Below are positions 52,048 to 60,873 of a stretch of 64,000 nucleotides of DNA, piece after piece. This DNA comes from an uncultured Nitrospira sp. (GTDB taxonomy: Bacteria > Nitrospirota > Nitrospiria > Nitrospirales > Nitrospiraceae), in assembly GCA_902500995.1 (NCBI GenBank), contig CABVSR010000015.1, forward strand, positions 37,344 to 101,343, written 5' to 3'. Position 1 is the first letter of the stretch; each line of letters starts with the position of its first letter. The translations under genes were made by a program, and so were the position numbers. A model generated the notes under the pieces. The model made no database searches and was not told where the DNA came from. It saw only the letters and a program-made list of their open reading frames with translations.

Positions 52048-53880
52048 TCAGAGGGGACCGAAGAGGGCACACTCGAACGGTAGCAGGTCCAGGATCTCCG
52101 CTTCGGACGTTCGACTCCCATCGTAGCGGCTCCATTCGGAACTGAACAGAAGAGCCGGCAAGTCTTTCGCGGGCAGGATCTGAGGCACATCGGTCAGGTT
52201 AAAAAAGGCTTGCAGGGTCTTGTCGCCTTCTCCTTTGGTCCCTCCCCTCACCATCTCCAGCATCGCCGGCCCCTTGAGTCCCCGATGCAGGCGGCTCGTC
52301 CGTTCCGCATAATTGCGCATGGCCGGCCAGACCCGCCTGGCTTCCAGTAGATCCCTATAGAGCCGGCGCAACCCCGCGCGATGCGGCACCTCCTCCCACT
52401 GCCACGTGAGACGGGAGCGGGCAAACGTGGAGGGCGACTGGGGATCCGGCACTGGGATGTCGCCGGCATGAAACGCCTCAAATTCCTTGCTACGCCCTTC
52501 GCGAACGGCTTCGATCAGTTCCTTTGCTTCGAAGGAGCAGAAGAACTGGAACGGATGCTCCTCGCCATACTCTTCCCCCATGAACAACAAGGGAAGGTGT
52601 GGAGCAAGAAGCAGGAGGGATGCGGCAAGTCTCTGGAGGGGCGGATGAACAAGATGACTCAAGCGCTCGCCGGCCGCCCGGTTCCCCACCTGGTCATGGT
52701 TTTGTATGCAGACCACAAACCGGTTGCCGGACAGGCCCGCCGCCGGCGCACCATGGCATCGGTTTCGATGATGACTGAAGCGCCCGTCCAGGACGAAGGT
52801 GTGTTTCAGCGCATGACTCACGTGCTCCGGGTCGCCGTAATCCACATAGTAACCCTGGCGCTCGCCCGTGAGCAGCGCATGAACGGCATGATGAAAGTCG
52901 TCGCTCCATTGGCCGTCGAGACCGTAGCCGCCTTGAGCCGGCGGACGAAGAAGACGCACATCGTTCAGATCGCTTTCGGCGATGATATACGCGGGATAAT
53001 TTCTTCCCTGGGCAGCTTCATCGGCCGCCTGCTTGATCTCGCTGAGAATATGGGTTGCGCCGCTGTCGTAGATCGCGTGCACGGCATCCAACCGCAATCC
53101 ATCCATATGGTACTCGCGAATCCACATGCGAACATTCTCGGTAATATAGCCGCGAACCGCTTCGCTTCCCGGCCCGTCAACGTTGACCGCCGGTCCCCAC
53201 GGCGTTCGATAATGATCGGTGACGTATGGGCCGAACTCAGCTTGATAACTCCCTTCCGGGCCGAAATGGTTGTAGACGACATCCAGCACGCAGGCCATGC
53301 CCTGTTCATGGCACGCATTGACAAGCCGTTGAAGCCCTTCCGGCCCGCCATAGCTGTTTTGAGGCGCAAAGGGATGGACCCCGTCGTATCCCCAATTCCT
53401 GGTTCCCGAGAACTGACCGACGGGCATCAATTCCAACGCGGTGACACCAAGCTGCCGCAGAGAAGGAAGGCGGGGAACGATCGCGTCAAACGTGCCTTCA
53501 TCGGTGAACGTGCCCACATGGACTTCGTAAAAAACGAGATCGTCCCAAGCAACGCCTTTCCATGCGGCATCGGTCCATCGAAATTGAGTCGGCAACACGA
53601 CCGCCGAAGGTTGCGAAACACCATCCGGTTGCCAGCAGGATGCTGGATCCGGTCGGTCAGGGCCTTTATCGAGTGAATACGCATAGCGCCGGCCATGGGG
53701 CGGCGCCGCCTGCCGGAAGAAAAAGTATCCATGCGGTTCTGCGGTCATCGGCTCGACCTGCCGTGCCGCGCCATCAATCAGAATGAGGTCTACCGTTTTG
53801 GCGTACGGAGCCCATACACGCCATTCCATCATGCCGCCGGCTGCCACATAGGCGCCGCACCGCCGTCTCACCGTCTCCAT
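52048..53880 (-). CDS. treZ: malto-oligosyltrehalose trehalohydrolase
   Basis: 610 residues, GH13 enzyme releasing trehalose from maltooligosyl-trehalose. N-terminal carbohydrate-binding-like domain (WRVWAPYAKTVDL), barrel with VDVVYNHFGPEGSY-like region, the nucleophile Asp in GLRLDAVHAI, the acid Glu in YIIAESDLND and the NHDQVGNRA block for the third Asp. ATG 53880 opens METVRRR; the frame runs 20 codons further without support. TreY (the partner making maltooligosyl-trehalose) is not in the window. It ends convergent with the Hpt gene. Confidence 0.95.
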   Translation of the reverse strand: METVRRRCGAYVAAGGMMEWRVWAPYAKTVDLILIDGAARQVEPMTAEPHGYFFFRQAAPPHGRRYAYSLDKGPDRPDPASCWQPDGVSQPSAVVLPTQFRWTDAAWKGVAWDDLVFYEVHVGTFTDEGTFDAIVPRLPSLRQLGVTALELMPVGQFSGTRNWGYDGVHPFAPQNSYGGPEGLQRLVNACHEQGMACVLDVVYNHFGPEGSYQAEFGPYVTDHYRTPWGPAVNVDGPGSEAVRGYITENVRMWIREYHMDGLRLDAVHAIYDSGATHILSEIKQAADEAAQGRNYPAYIIAESDLNDVRLLRPPAQGGYGLDGQWSDDFHHAVHALLTGERQGYYVDYGDPEHVSHALKHTFVLDGRFSHHRNRCHGAPAAGLSGNRFVVCIQNHDQVGNRAAGERLSHLVHPPLQRLAASLLLLAPHLPLLFMGEEYGEEHPFQFFCSFEAKELIEAVREGRSKEFEAFHAGDIPVPDPQSPSTFARSRLTWQWEEVPHRAGLRRLYRDLLEARRVWPAMRNYAERTSRLHRGLKGPAMLEMVRGGTKGEGDKTLQAFFNLTDVPQILPAKDLPALLFSSEWSRYDGSRTSEAEILDLLPFECALFGPL

Positions 53881-54062
53881 TCCGCCGCCTCCAGGTTTCG
53901 TTCTACCAGCCCCCGGGTCTCGATAACCATTGGGCGGCACTGGTGCAAAGGATAGACCACCGCACGATCATGGTCCTATGTGAAAGAGTCCTGCGCGATC
54001 GTCCCTTCTTCTCCCTCACCACCTTCATTATGGAGACGAGTCACACGGAAGCGGGAGCCGGC

Positions 54063-54320
54063 ATGGAAGAGGTCATTATCAATATCTGCGCTGAACTGGC
54101 TGAGTCGCCTTGCGCGGTGGTAATGGCAGATCTCGAAGCTGCCTGTGCAGTGAACGAACGTCCCAACATGCCGACGTCCGACAGGAAGTATCCGAATTGG
54201 TCGCTGGTCTTGCCTTGCTCCTTAGATCAACTCGAAGCCGCCGACCTTCCCGACAAGCTGGCGCAGATATTAAACCGTCGCCACGCGGAACACATCGGCG
54301 TCTCACCTGAGCCTTGCTGA
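54063..54320 (+). pseudogene. stranded C-terminus of a second 4-alpha-glucanotransferase
   Basis: About 85 codons that follow the last part of the MalQ in this window: LAESPCAVVMADLEA lines up with LAGSPAWVVLANLDD, RPNMPTSDRKYPNW with QMNLPGTVDAYPNW, and a following LPCSLDQLEA with LSLEELQQ. The catalytic barrel is absent. An in-frame extension back to 53943 shows no homology. It lies divergent from treZ, so a second malQ or a fused glucan enzyme probably stood here and was deleted. Confidence 0.7.
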
Positions 54321-54608
54321 CGGAGCTGCGCGGACACCATCCATCTTGCCCAACCGCTCACAGTTGCTACTCATCTTCCCATCGGCAATAGCAACTGCAT
54401 CCGCATGGAGCCAATCCCGCACGAGCTCCGGGTCGTCCGCTGCGGTAAGCCTCATGCGTTTTTGACCACATAAAAAACAGGTCCAGCGCTCAAATTCAAG
54501 TTGGCCGGGCCTGTTATCGGATACCCAATGATGGGCGTGTAGAGTTCGTTTGGAAAGCTTGATCCCTGCTGGAAAAGCGTAGGTCGCGACAAATTTTTCG
54601 TTCAGCAT
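54303..54608 (-). CDS. doubtful hypothetical protein
   Basis: 101 codons from ATG 54608 with a WTCFLCGQKRMRLTA segment containing a Cys pair and an ordinary amino-acid mix. It overlaps the MalQ remnant at its 3' end by 18 bp and has no clear ribosome site. It may be a fragment of a larger protein. Kept because the composition looks protein-like; could be spurious. Confidence 0.35.
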   Translation of the reverse strand: MLNEKFVATYAFPAGIKLSKRTLHAHHWVSDNRPGQLEFERWTCFLCGQKRMRLTAADDPELVRDWLHADAVAIADGKMSSNCERLGKMDGVRAAPSARLR

Positions 54609-54683
54609 GAAGGCACCGTACCTGAATTCGAGCCTCAAATGGCTTAGGAAAATCCCTGGTTTCCACGCCGTCGCCTCTCTTTC

Positions 54684-55055
54684 TCACATAAAGGTCGTAG
54701 GCATACGAAGAGGCCTCGGTTGGGACACAGCGGTGAAGGTCGGCACAGGAGGAGCCTGGGCTGGCGGGAGGAACGAAGGGAGTTCGTATCGATCAATGCG
54801 ATCAAAAATTCGATGCAGGTTGAGGGCAGAGAGACGCGCGGCGAAACGTTCCAGCGGCAAGCGTTGATCACGAAATGTGGCGATTTCGACCTGCAGCGTT
54901 TTCTCGGCTGTCCCATCAAAGGGCACAATGACGAAGAGATGATAACGCCCCTCGACTTGCCGTGACAGGATGCTGGCCAGGGGAAAACTGTGGACCAGAT
55001 ACCGGATCAGTACGGTGACCTTCTCTTCGGCGCCTTGATTGCAGTACCAAGCCAT
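54684..55055 (-). CDS. hypothetical protein with strong ribosome site
   Basis: 123 residues from ATG 55055, with a GGGAGGGG site. A sandwich of strands (VTVLIRYLVHSFPLAS, HLFVIVPFDGTAEKTLQVEI) and helix (RFAARLSALNLHRIF), then a Pro-rich tail. No family is recognised. It is followed by a 39-residue membrane peptide gene upstream on the same strand. Confidence 0.55.
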   Translation of the reverse strand: MAWYCNQGAEEKVTVLIRYLVHSFPLASILSRQVEGRYHLFVIVPFDGTAEKTLQVEIATFRDQRLPLERFAARLSALNLHRIFDRIDRYELPSFLPPAQAPPVPTFTAVSQPRPLRMPTTFM

Positions 55056-55097
55056 GATGTCCCCTCCCAGCCGAAACGCTGCCAGGACTCGACGGTT

Positions 55098-55217
55098 CTA
55101 CCGCTCACTCCAGCGGGCTGGTCTTGTCAGGAGGCCCACTGTGGCGAGACCGCAAATCAGAAGGAGCAGAAAGAGACTCGCCAGAAGCAGAATCCATGCT
55201 TTGAGTTCCTGTGTCAT
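55098..55217 (-). CDS. 39-residue single-pass membrane peptide
   Basis: MTQELKAWILLLASLFLLLL continues into a short basic tail with TRPARWSER: one membrane helix. ATG 55217 has no perfect ribosome site, but the helix and its place 42 bp before the next minus-strand gene are suggestive. No family is recognised. Confidence 0.45.
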   Translation of the reverse strand: MTQELKAWILLLASLFLLLLICGLATVGLLTRPARWSER

Positions 55218-55333
55218 GGCGAAATCGTAGCTCTTCCCCGACAGTCCGTGACCTAGGAAAACCGCTGGACATCAACGAGAAAAGCGCGTGCGAGCTGCGA
55301 GATGAGGGAGTTACACCACGAGGGACTAAGCGC

Positions 55334-55363
55334 ACGGGTCTAGGTCTCTATAGGCCCGTTTTT
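55334..55363 (+). terminator. possible rho-independent terminator
   Basis: Stem ACGGGTCTA / TAGGCCCGT with one wobble pair, 8-base loop, followed by TTTTT on the plus strand. It lies at the 3' end of the minus-strand lipoprotein pseudogene. The T-tract faces the plus strand, which has no gene close upstream, so its use is uncertain. Confidence 0.45.
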
Positions 55364-55831
55364 AGCAGCCTTCTGTGGTGTGACAGGACTCCATTAAACG
55401 TAAGCCTTGAATCTCATGCGTCCCTTGTTCCGATGAGACCAGTTCGAGCTGATAAAATGCGTTGTAGACGAACACTCCTGTCCCAATGAGAGTAACTCTG
55501 ACAAAATATGCTCGACCCGACTCAACGTCTACCGTTGCATTGCGCTTTTTCGGCCAGCCTTCCATCTCAAAGGTTACGCGCCCTGGCTTACTCACGAACG
55601 GGTAGTACCCCTCTGTATCGAGTCTGGACAAGATCTTTCCATTGGCAAGAATCGTATGACGGTCTTTGTATCCCTTCTGAATGGGGAAATATAGGTAGAC
55701 TATCGCGCGATCGGGTCCAAAGTTTTGCACGGTCGAAAGAACGGCCCTGTGGCTTGACTGCATCCCGTATTGATTAAAGCTGCAAGGCTGATCAGAATCT
55801 GAATTACAGCCAAGCCTCTCCTTGCGGGCAT
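55362..55831 (-). pseudogene. lipoprotein split by a frameshift (DUF2846-like body)
   Basis: One frame from ATG 55831 (with a GGTGAGA site) gives a lipoprotein signal, MPARRGLAVIQ then ISLAALINTGC, and runs out at a stop soon after. The body, FGPDRAIVYLYFPIQKGYKD and on through KPGRVTFEMEGWPKK, is in another frame that continues to 55362 and resembles DUF2846-type lipoproteins. The switch falls between about 55700 and 55763. Either a real mutation or a sequence error splits what should be one ~155-residue protein. Confidence 0.6.
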
Positions 55832-55909
55832 AGATATCTCACCTTCATTGACGATTTTGTCTCAGTTCGCAATTGGCGGTTTGCCACTCAATCCTCAGGC
55901 TCGTTTGGT

Positions 55910-56638
55910 CTACCTTCGCGGGGAGGGTGATCGGATCGGGCCAGAATCTTGAAATTGCTCAAGTAATTGAGTCGAGCATTGTTGAGCTGCCTGAGAGAGC
56001 TGTTGCTCAAGAATGTTGTTCCCCGGTTCCACCTGCTCATGGATTTCGTCCGGCATGTCTAGTACCTCTACTTGGCAACGCCCCTGCCAAAGCACGGTGC
56101 GGTCCTGGAGATGGATGAGTCGGGCCCGTGCGCTGAAGTAGAGGTTGATTTTTCGTCTTAGTAAACGATCGACACTTAATCCCAAATCAACAGGATAGGG
56201 GCTCTTATCACTTAAAAAGACATTCTCTGAGGCGAATTCAAGAATATCTGCGTTCCCGAATAAGTCCTGCAATTCTCCCATCCCACGCTTCATACAACAC
56301 GGTGAGATCAATGAGTACTCATGCCTCCAGAAAGCTGGTTCTTCGACGGCTTGGATGTTCATGAGCCCGTGTTGACTCACTAAATTCAAGAGGAGCTGCT
56401 TCTTCACCATAGTTATCGGATCCACGGAATAGATCGTACGAGGGGGCCAAGGACTATACTGCACGATAGGTATGAGACCTTCTCCATATTGCCAATGTAC
56501 TGCTTGAATCAGTGGTAAACTACTCAGATTCCTCCGTTGATGATCGGAAAGGTTAATCCTGCCTGTCCCTCCTATGCACCCCAAACTCGTGAGAATACAT
56601 GCCGCCACGGCACATGCCTTGGCCACTAGAATGATCAT
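55910..56638 (-). CDS. predicted lipoprotein, unknown function
   Basis: 242 residues with a lipoprotein signal (CILTSLGC near residue 21). The body is alpha/beta with SARARLIHLQDRTVLWQGRC near 165, a pattern also seen in lipoproteins that respond to cell-envelope conditions, and a helical Gln-rich end. No named family. It is part of a run of short, fast-evolving secreted genes between treZ and tRNA-Ala. ATG 56638 with a GGGGGAATCC context. Confidence 0.6.
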   Translation of the reverse strand: MIILVAKACAVAACILTSLGCIGGTGRINLSDHQRRNLSSLPLIQAVHWQYGEGLIPIVQYSPWPPRTIYSVDPITMVKKQLLLNLVSQHGLMNIQAVEEPAFWRHEYSLISPCCMKRGMGELQDLFGNADILEFASENVFLSDKSPYPVDLGLSVDRLLRRKINLYFSARARLIHLQDRTVLWQGRCQVEVLDMPDEIHEQVEPGNNILEQQLSQAAQQCSTQLLEQFQDSGPIRSPSPRR

Positions 56639-56961
56639 TCGGATTCCCCCTTTTTATTATCAATTCGTTGAAGTGATAAGGGGTCTAGTCTTGTAATCCC
56701 ACATCTGCCCTCGACTTCGTTCCCACGTGCGCCGCGACTGCTTCCGCTCCTTGGCACACACGTCAGGGACATTCAAAATGGAACCTCCGGTTCCAGGCTC
56801 CAGCCAATGACACACACTCCTCGAGACCGGGAAAAGAGCCGTGGCTTGATGAGCCGTCGCGTCGCATGAGCGGAAGAAAAGCAAACTACTAGAGGGATGG
56901 ATCCTGCACCGCGAGGAAGAAGACTAGCTCCGATGAAAGGCTGACACGAGCAAGGTGGGTT
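56639..56961. other. intergenic stretch upstream of tRNA-Ala
   Basis: About 320 bases; a minus-strand frame at 56660..56884 has no features. A run of five T and AT-rich sequence at 56650-56665 probably belongs to the promoter of the lipoprotein gene. Confidence 0.4.
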
Positions 56962-57037
56962 TGGTGGAGGGCAGGGGAGTTGAACCCCCGACCCCTACGT
57001 TGCGAACGTAGTGCTCTCCCAACTGAGCTAGCCCCCC
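56962..57037 (-). tRNA. tRNA-Ala (anticodon CGC)
   Basis: Minus strand: acceptor GGGGGGC with GCCCTCC, giving the G3-U70 pair that identifies tRNA-Ala, D-arm TAGCTCAGTTGGGAGAGC, anticodon loop TTCGCAA (CGC), T-loop GGTTCAACTCC, encoded CCA. Complete. Confidence 0.96.
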
Positions 57038-57084
57038 ACAACTGACACGGCATTATACACAACCGGCGCCCCAGTCTCTAGCAG

Positions 57085-57201
57085 GATGCGGAAAAAGTCC
57101 GCCAGCGGCGTTCTCGCATCAGTCAGAGGCTCACCGTACGGCACGAGTACGATTCGCCTCTTCGTTCGCTGCGGCCTTGCTGGACGGCCTTTTTGCGCAT
57201 C
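57085..57201 (-). repeat. palindromic intergenic repeat, copy 3 (with partial copy at 57288..57335)
   Basis: About 117 bp whose reverse complement follows the two copies at 59168..59416: GGCCGTCCAGCAAGGCCGC near one end and GAGAACGCCGCTGGCGGAC near the other, with a variable middle containing a small GTAC-centred dyad. The two ends are imperfect inverted repeats of each other, so the whole can fold into a long hairpin. A partial copy follows at 57288..57335. No coding capacity. Confidence 0.75.
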
Positions 57202-57364
57202 CTACGGGCGATTCTGACGCGTGAACGGCCCCTGTATGAAACGCGACGTCTGACGCAATAATCGAGTTTTGCGCAGCCTGATAGCGGGCCACGGAAAAAG
57301 TCCGTTGGCGGCGATCTGCGTCACACTCATGCTTCTGAGACAGGAGCAGAATCGGCGAGGCATG

Positions 57365-58039
57365 TCATGGTGGATAATGGAACCCGGTAGCCGGCGGATC
57401 TGGTTCCGTGACCACCACCCGCCGCCCTTCCACTCGCAGCCGCCCCTCGGCATATAGCTGAATGGCTCGCGGATAGACGCGATGTTCATGCTGGAGAATG
57501 CGAGCGGCTAAGGTCTCGGGGGTATCCCCTTCAGCGATCGGCACGGCCGCCTGAATAATGATCGGCCCTTCGTCCACCCCTTCCGTGACGAAATGCACGG
57601 TACAGCCGGAAATCTTGCATCCGTGCTCGATGGCCTTCTTCTGCACATCCAACCCCGGAAAGGAAGGGAGTAGCGACGGATGAATATTCATCATCCGGTT
57701 CTCGTAGGCGGAAATCAAAACGGTGGTCACAATCTTCATGTAGCCGGCCAACAGCACCAGGTCCACTTCGTGCTTCTGCAAGACCTCAAGAACCGCTCGA
57801 TCATAGGCCTCCCGGGTATCCGGTCGTCCCGCGAAGGGCTTCGGATCGAGCCAGACCGCCGGCGCACCATGCTTGCGAGCCCGTTCCAGCGCGAGGGCCT
57901 CCTTCTTGTTGCTGAGCACCACGGCGATTTCGGCCGAGAGCGCCCGCTGTTCGATCGCGTCGATAATCACCTGAAGATTGGATCCCCGTCCGGAGGCCAA
58001 CACACCCAGCCGCACAAGCCGAGGAGCCTTAGCCGACAT
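57365..58039 (-). CDS. purN: phosphoribosylglycinamide formyltransferase
   Basis: 224-residue PurN, third step of de novo purine synthesis (formyl-THF donor). It has the GAR-binding start [23 protein letters not shown], the catalytic Asn/His/Asp region [14 protein letters not shown] and the [19 protein letters not shown] block. The start at 58039 overlaps the purM stop by 11 bp, so purMN are one operon. The last ~25 residues extend the family's usual end. Confidence 0.96.
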   Translation of the reverse strand: MSAKAPRLVRLGVLASGRGSNLQVIIDAIEQRALSAEIAVVLSNKKEALALERARKHGAPAVWLDPKPFAGRPDTREAYDRAVLEVLQKHEVDLVLLAGYMKIVTTVLISAYENRMMNIHPSLLPSFPGLDVQKKAIEHGCKISGCTVHFVTEGVDEGPIIIQAAVPIAEGDTPETLAARILQHEHRVYPRAIQLYAEGRLRVEGRRVVVTEPDPPATGFHYPP

Positions 58040-59066
58040 AATCGACGACTCCTTCCTCGGTCTGCTGCGCGACCATCTCTCCAATGTGATAGGCCTGCTC
58101 CCCTAACTCGCGAGCCTTGGCCATCACGCGGTCGGCATGCTCGGGAGCCACCACCAGAATCAGGCCGATCCCCATGTTGAAGACGCGGTACATCTCGTCC
58201 ACCGCCACCGATCCGCGCGCCCGAATTGCTTCGAAGATCGGCAGGATCGGCCAGGACCCGCGGCGAATGCGCGCACCACAACGAGCCGGAAAGACTCGCG
58301 GCAGATTGTCGGTGATGCCGCCGCCGGTGATGTGGGCAATCCCTTTGATCGGACAACTATCCATCAGCGACAGCACCTGCTTGGCATAAATCCGCGTAGG
58401 CGTCAGCAAGGTTTCGCCGAGCGTCCCGCCCAATTCCGGCAGCACCGACTCGACCGCCAGCCGCTGTTGCTCCAGCAACACCTTCCTCACGAGCGAAAAG
58501 CCGTTGCTGTGCACCCCGCTCGAGGCCAACCCGATGATCACGTCACCCGGAACGATCCGCCTCCCATCGATGATCTTCGGACGATCGACCACGCCTACGG
58601 CAAAGCCGGCCAGGTCGTATTCGCCGTCACCATAAAATGAAGGCATCTCGGCCGTTTCACCGCCGATCAGCGCGCATCCCGCTTGGCGGCATCCGTCGGA
58701 AATCCCCTTCACCACCGCTGCCGCCGTCGCGATGGAGAGTTTGCCGGTGGCAAAGTAGTCGAGAAAAAACAACGGTTCCGCGCCGCTCACGGCGATATCG
58801 TTGACGCACATGGCGACCAGATCGATACCGACCGTGTCGTGTTTATCCATGAGGAAGGCGATCTTGAGTTTCGTCCCGACACCATCCGTCCCGGAGACGA
58901 GCACCGGATCCTGGTAGCGATTGGCTTGGAACCGGAAGAGGCCGCCGAAGCCGCCCAGATCGGTCATCACTTCAGGACGAAAGGTCGCCCGCACATGCGG
59001 CTTGATCCGCTCGACGAATTCATCGCCGGCATCGATATCAACCCCGGCATCACGATAAGTAGTCAT
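58029..59066 (-). CDS. purM: phosphoribosylformylglycinamidine cyclo-ligase
   Basis: 345-residue PurM (AIR synthetase), step five of purine synthesis. Motifs: [58 protein letters not shown] and [17 protein letters not shown]. Complete. It precedes purN with overlapping stop and start; other pur genes are not in the window. ATG 59066 follows TACTTATCGTG without a strong ribosome site. Confidence 0.97.
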   Translation of the reverse strand: MTTYRDAGVDIDAGDEFVERIKPHVRATFRPEVMTDLGGFGGLFRFQANRYQDPVLVSGTDGVGTKLKIAFLMDKHDTVGIDLVAMCVNDIAVSGAEPLFFLDYFATGKLSIATAAAVVKGISDGCRQAGCALIGGETAEMPSFYGDGEYDLAGFAVGVVDRPKIIDGRRIVPGDVIIGLASSGVHSNGFSLVRKVLLEQQRLAVESVLPELGGTLGETLLTPTRIYAKQVLSLMDSCPIKGIAHITGGGITDNLPRVFPARCGARIRRGSWPILPIFEAIRARGSVAVDEMYRVFNMGIGLILVVAPEHADRVMAKARELGEQAYHIGEMVAQQTEEGVVDYVG

Positions 59067-59167
59067 AGGGGCCGCATCTTAACGAGCCGACTGATGGCGG
59101 GTCAACAATAGTCTCTCACCCACTGGGGCGCTTCATGAGTCTGTCAGACATTCACACGACAAGGGAT

Positions 59168-59416
59168 GCTCAAACAGCTCATCCAACTAGGCCGCAGGCG
59201 AGAAAGAACCGGAGGCGTACCCTCTGGGGTACGTTGAGGATCGATTCGAGCCGAGAACGACGTTGGGGAGCTGTTTCAGCGGCCTGTTCGATCGAGCAAG
59301 TTGCTCAAAACGATTGTCCAGCAAGGCCGCAAGGAGCCGACTCGACTGAGGCGTACCCTCGGGGTACGTCGCAGGGAGAGTCGCGACTGAGAACGCCGCT
59401 GGCAGTCGTTTTCAGC
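59168..59416 (+). repeat. two tandem copies of the palindromic intergenic repeat
   Basis: Copy 1 at 59168..59281 and copy 2 at 59304..59416, each about 113 bp and clearly alike: GCTCAAA near the start, AGGCCGCA, a GGCGTACC / GGGTACG dyad in the middle and GAGAACG near the end, closing with TTTCAGC. The ends of each are imperfect inverted repeats. Together with 57085..57201 they form a dispersed family, perhaps REP/MITE-like or acting as terminators; they lie just 3' of the ntrX gene. Confidence 0.8.
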
Positions 59417-59424
59417 AACGTGCC

Positions 59425-60825
59425 TCACATTTCGGGGCGCATCTCGACATCAAGCAACTTAATCTTCCGATGCAAATGGCTGCGCTCGATCTTGAGATCT
59501 TCCGCCGTGCGCGAAATGTTCCAGTGATGCTCGCGCAGTTTTCGCGCGATGAACTCCTTCTCGAAGGCGTTCCGCGCATCACGGAGGGAATCGTAGGGCC
59601 TGGTCAGCAACGTGTTGGCCGGTTGCGCGCCGGCGGCCGGTTGCGCGGCGGACAGTTGAGGGCGCACCTGGAGCGCGACGGACGCATGCGCCGCTTCGAT
59701 CACCGGTCCCGGCACCATGATCATCAGGCGCTCGATCAGGTTCCGCAGCTCCCGGATATTCCCCGGCCATTCATACTGCATAAACACGTCCATGGCCTCC
59801 GGCGATACCTGCTTGATCTTCAAGCCTTGCTCTTCCGCATGCACGCGTAGGAAATGCTTCACCAGCAACGGAATATCCTCGCGGCGATCGCGCAGGGTCG
59901 GCACCACGATCGGCACCACGTTCAGCCGGTAGAACAAATCCTCCCGGAACGTCCCCTTCTCGATCTCCTGCAATAAATCCTTGTTCGACGCGGCCAACAC
60001 CCGCACATCGACCTTGATCAGCTTGGTCCCTCCCACACGCGTGAACTGCTGTTCTTGGAGCGCGCGTAACACCTTCGCCTGGGTGCTCAGGCTCATGTCG
60101 GCAATCTCGTCCAAAAACAAGGTGCCGCCGTCGGCCTGCTCGAACTGGCCGCGCTTCATGGTCGTCGCCCCGCTGAACGCGCCCCGCTCGTGGCCGAACA
60201 GTTCGCTCTCGATCAAGGTTTCAGGAATCGCCGCGCAATTGACCGCCACGAACGGCCGGTTCGCCCGGTGGCTGTGTTGATGGATGGCTCTGGCCACCAA
60301 CTCCTTGCCGGTGCCGTTCTCGCCGCCGATCAGCACCCGGCTGTTGGTGGGACCGGCCGTCTCGATCAGCTGTTTCAACTGCTGCATGACCGGCGCCTGC
60401 CCGATGAGTTCGAACTTTCGCTCCACCTTGGTGCGGAGCGAGCGATTCTCCTGCTCCAGCCGGTGTTGATCCAAGGCGTGTTTCACCCGCAAGGTCACAT
60501 TTTCGAGGGAGAGCGGTTTTTCAATATAGTCGTAGGCGCCCAGCTTGATCGCTTTCACGGCGGTCTCGATCGATCCGTGCCCGGACATCATCATCACTTG
60601 CGTGCTCGGGACCAGTTCGCGCAGACGCTTAAGCGTCTCCAGCCCGTCCATTTCAGGCATCCAGATATCCAGCATCATGAGCTCGGGCGGATTGATGGCG
60701 CACAGACGGAGGGCCTCCATGCCGCTTTTGGCTACGCTCACGTCATACCCTTCATCCTCCAGGATGCTGCTCAAGGAGTTCAGGATAGACACTTCGTCAT
60801 CGACAATGAGAATCGAACCAGACAT
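59425..60825 (-). CDS. ntrX: NtrX-like sigma-54 response regulator
   Basis: 466 residues: receiver (LIVDDEVSIL, phospho-Asp in LMMLDIWMPEMDG, IEKPL), AAA+ domain (Walker A GENGTGKE, Walker [13 protein letters not shown]) and a C-terminal Fis-type HTH (WNISRTAEDLKIERSHLHRKI). The sigma-54 contact loop reads GAFSGA where GAFTGA is usual. It is paired with the NtrY-like kinase upstream with a gap of ~48 bp. NtrYX systems act in nitrogen, redox and envelope responses; the target set here is unknown. Confidence 0.88.
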   Translation of the reverse strand: MSGSILIVDDEVSILNSLSSILEDEGYDVSVAKSGMEALRLCAINPPELMMLDIWMPEMDGLETLKRLRELVPSTQVMMMSGHGSIETAVKAIKLGAYDYIEKPLSLENVTLRVKHALDQHRLEQENRSLRTKVERKFELIGQAPVMQQLKQLIETAGPTNSRVLIGGENGTGKELVARAIHQHSHRANRPFVAVNCAAIPETLIESELFGHERGAFSGATTMKRGQFEQADGGTLFLDEIADMSLSTQAKVLRALQEQQFTRVGGTKLIKVDVRVLAASNKDLLQEIEKGTFREDLFYRLNVVPIVVPTLRDRREDIPLLVKHFLRVHAEEQGLKIKQVSPEAMDVFMQYEWPGNIRELRNLIERLMIMVPGPVIEAAHASVALQVRPQLSAAQPAAGAQPANTLLTRPYDSLRDARNAFEKEFIARKLREHHWNISRTAEDLKIERSHLHRKIKLLDVEMRPEM

Positions 60826-60873
60826 GCATCCCCCACATACGATCCGGCAACGGCCACAGGCTCGCCTGATCCG

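Noticed and set aside
52381..53676. Plus-strand frame of 431 codons opposite treZ
   Set aside because: Mirror of the TreZ coding strand; no domains and no ribosome site.
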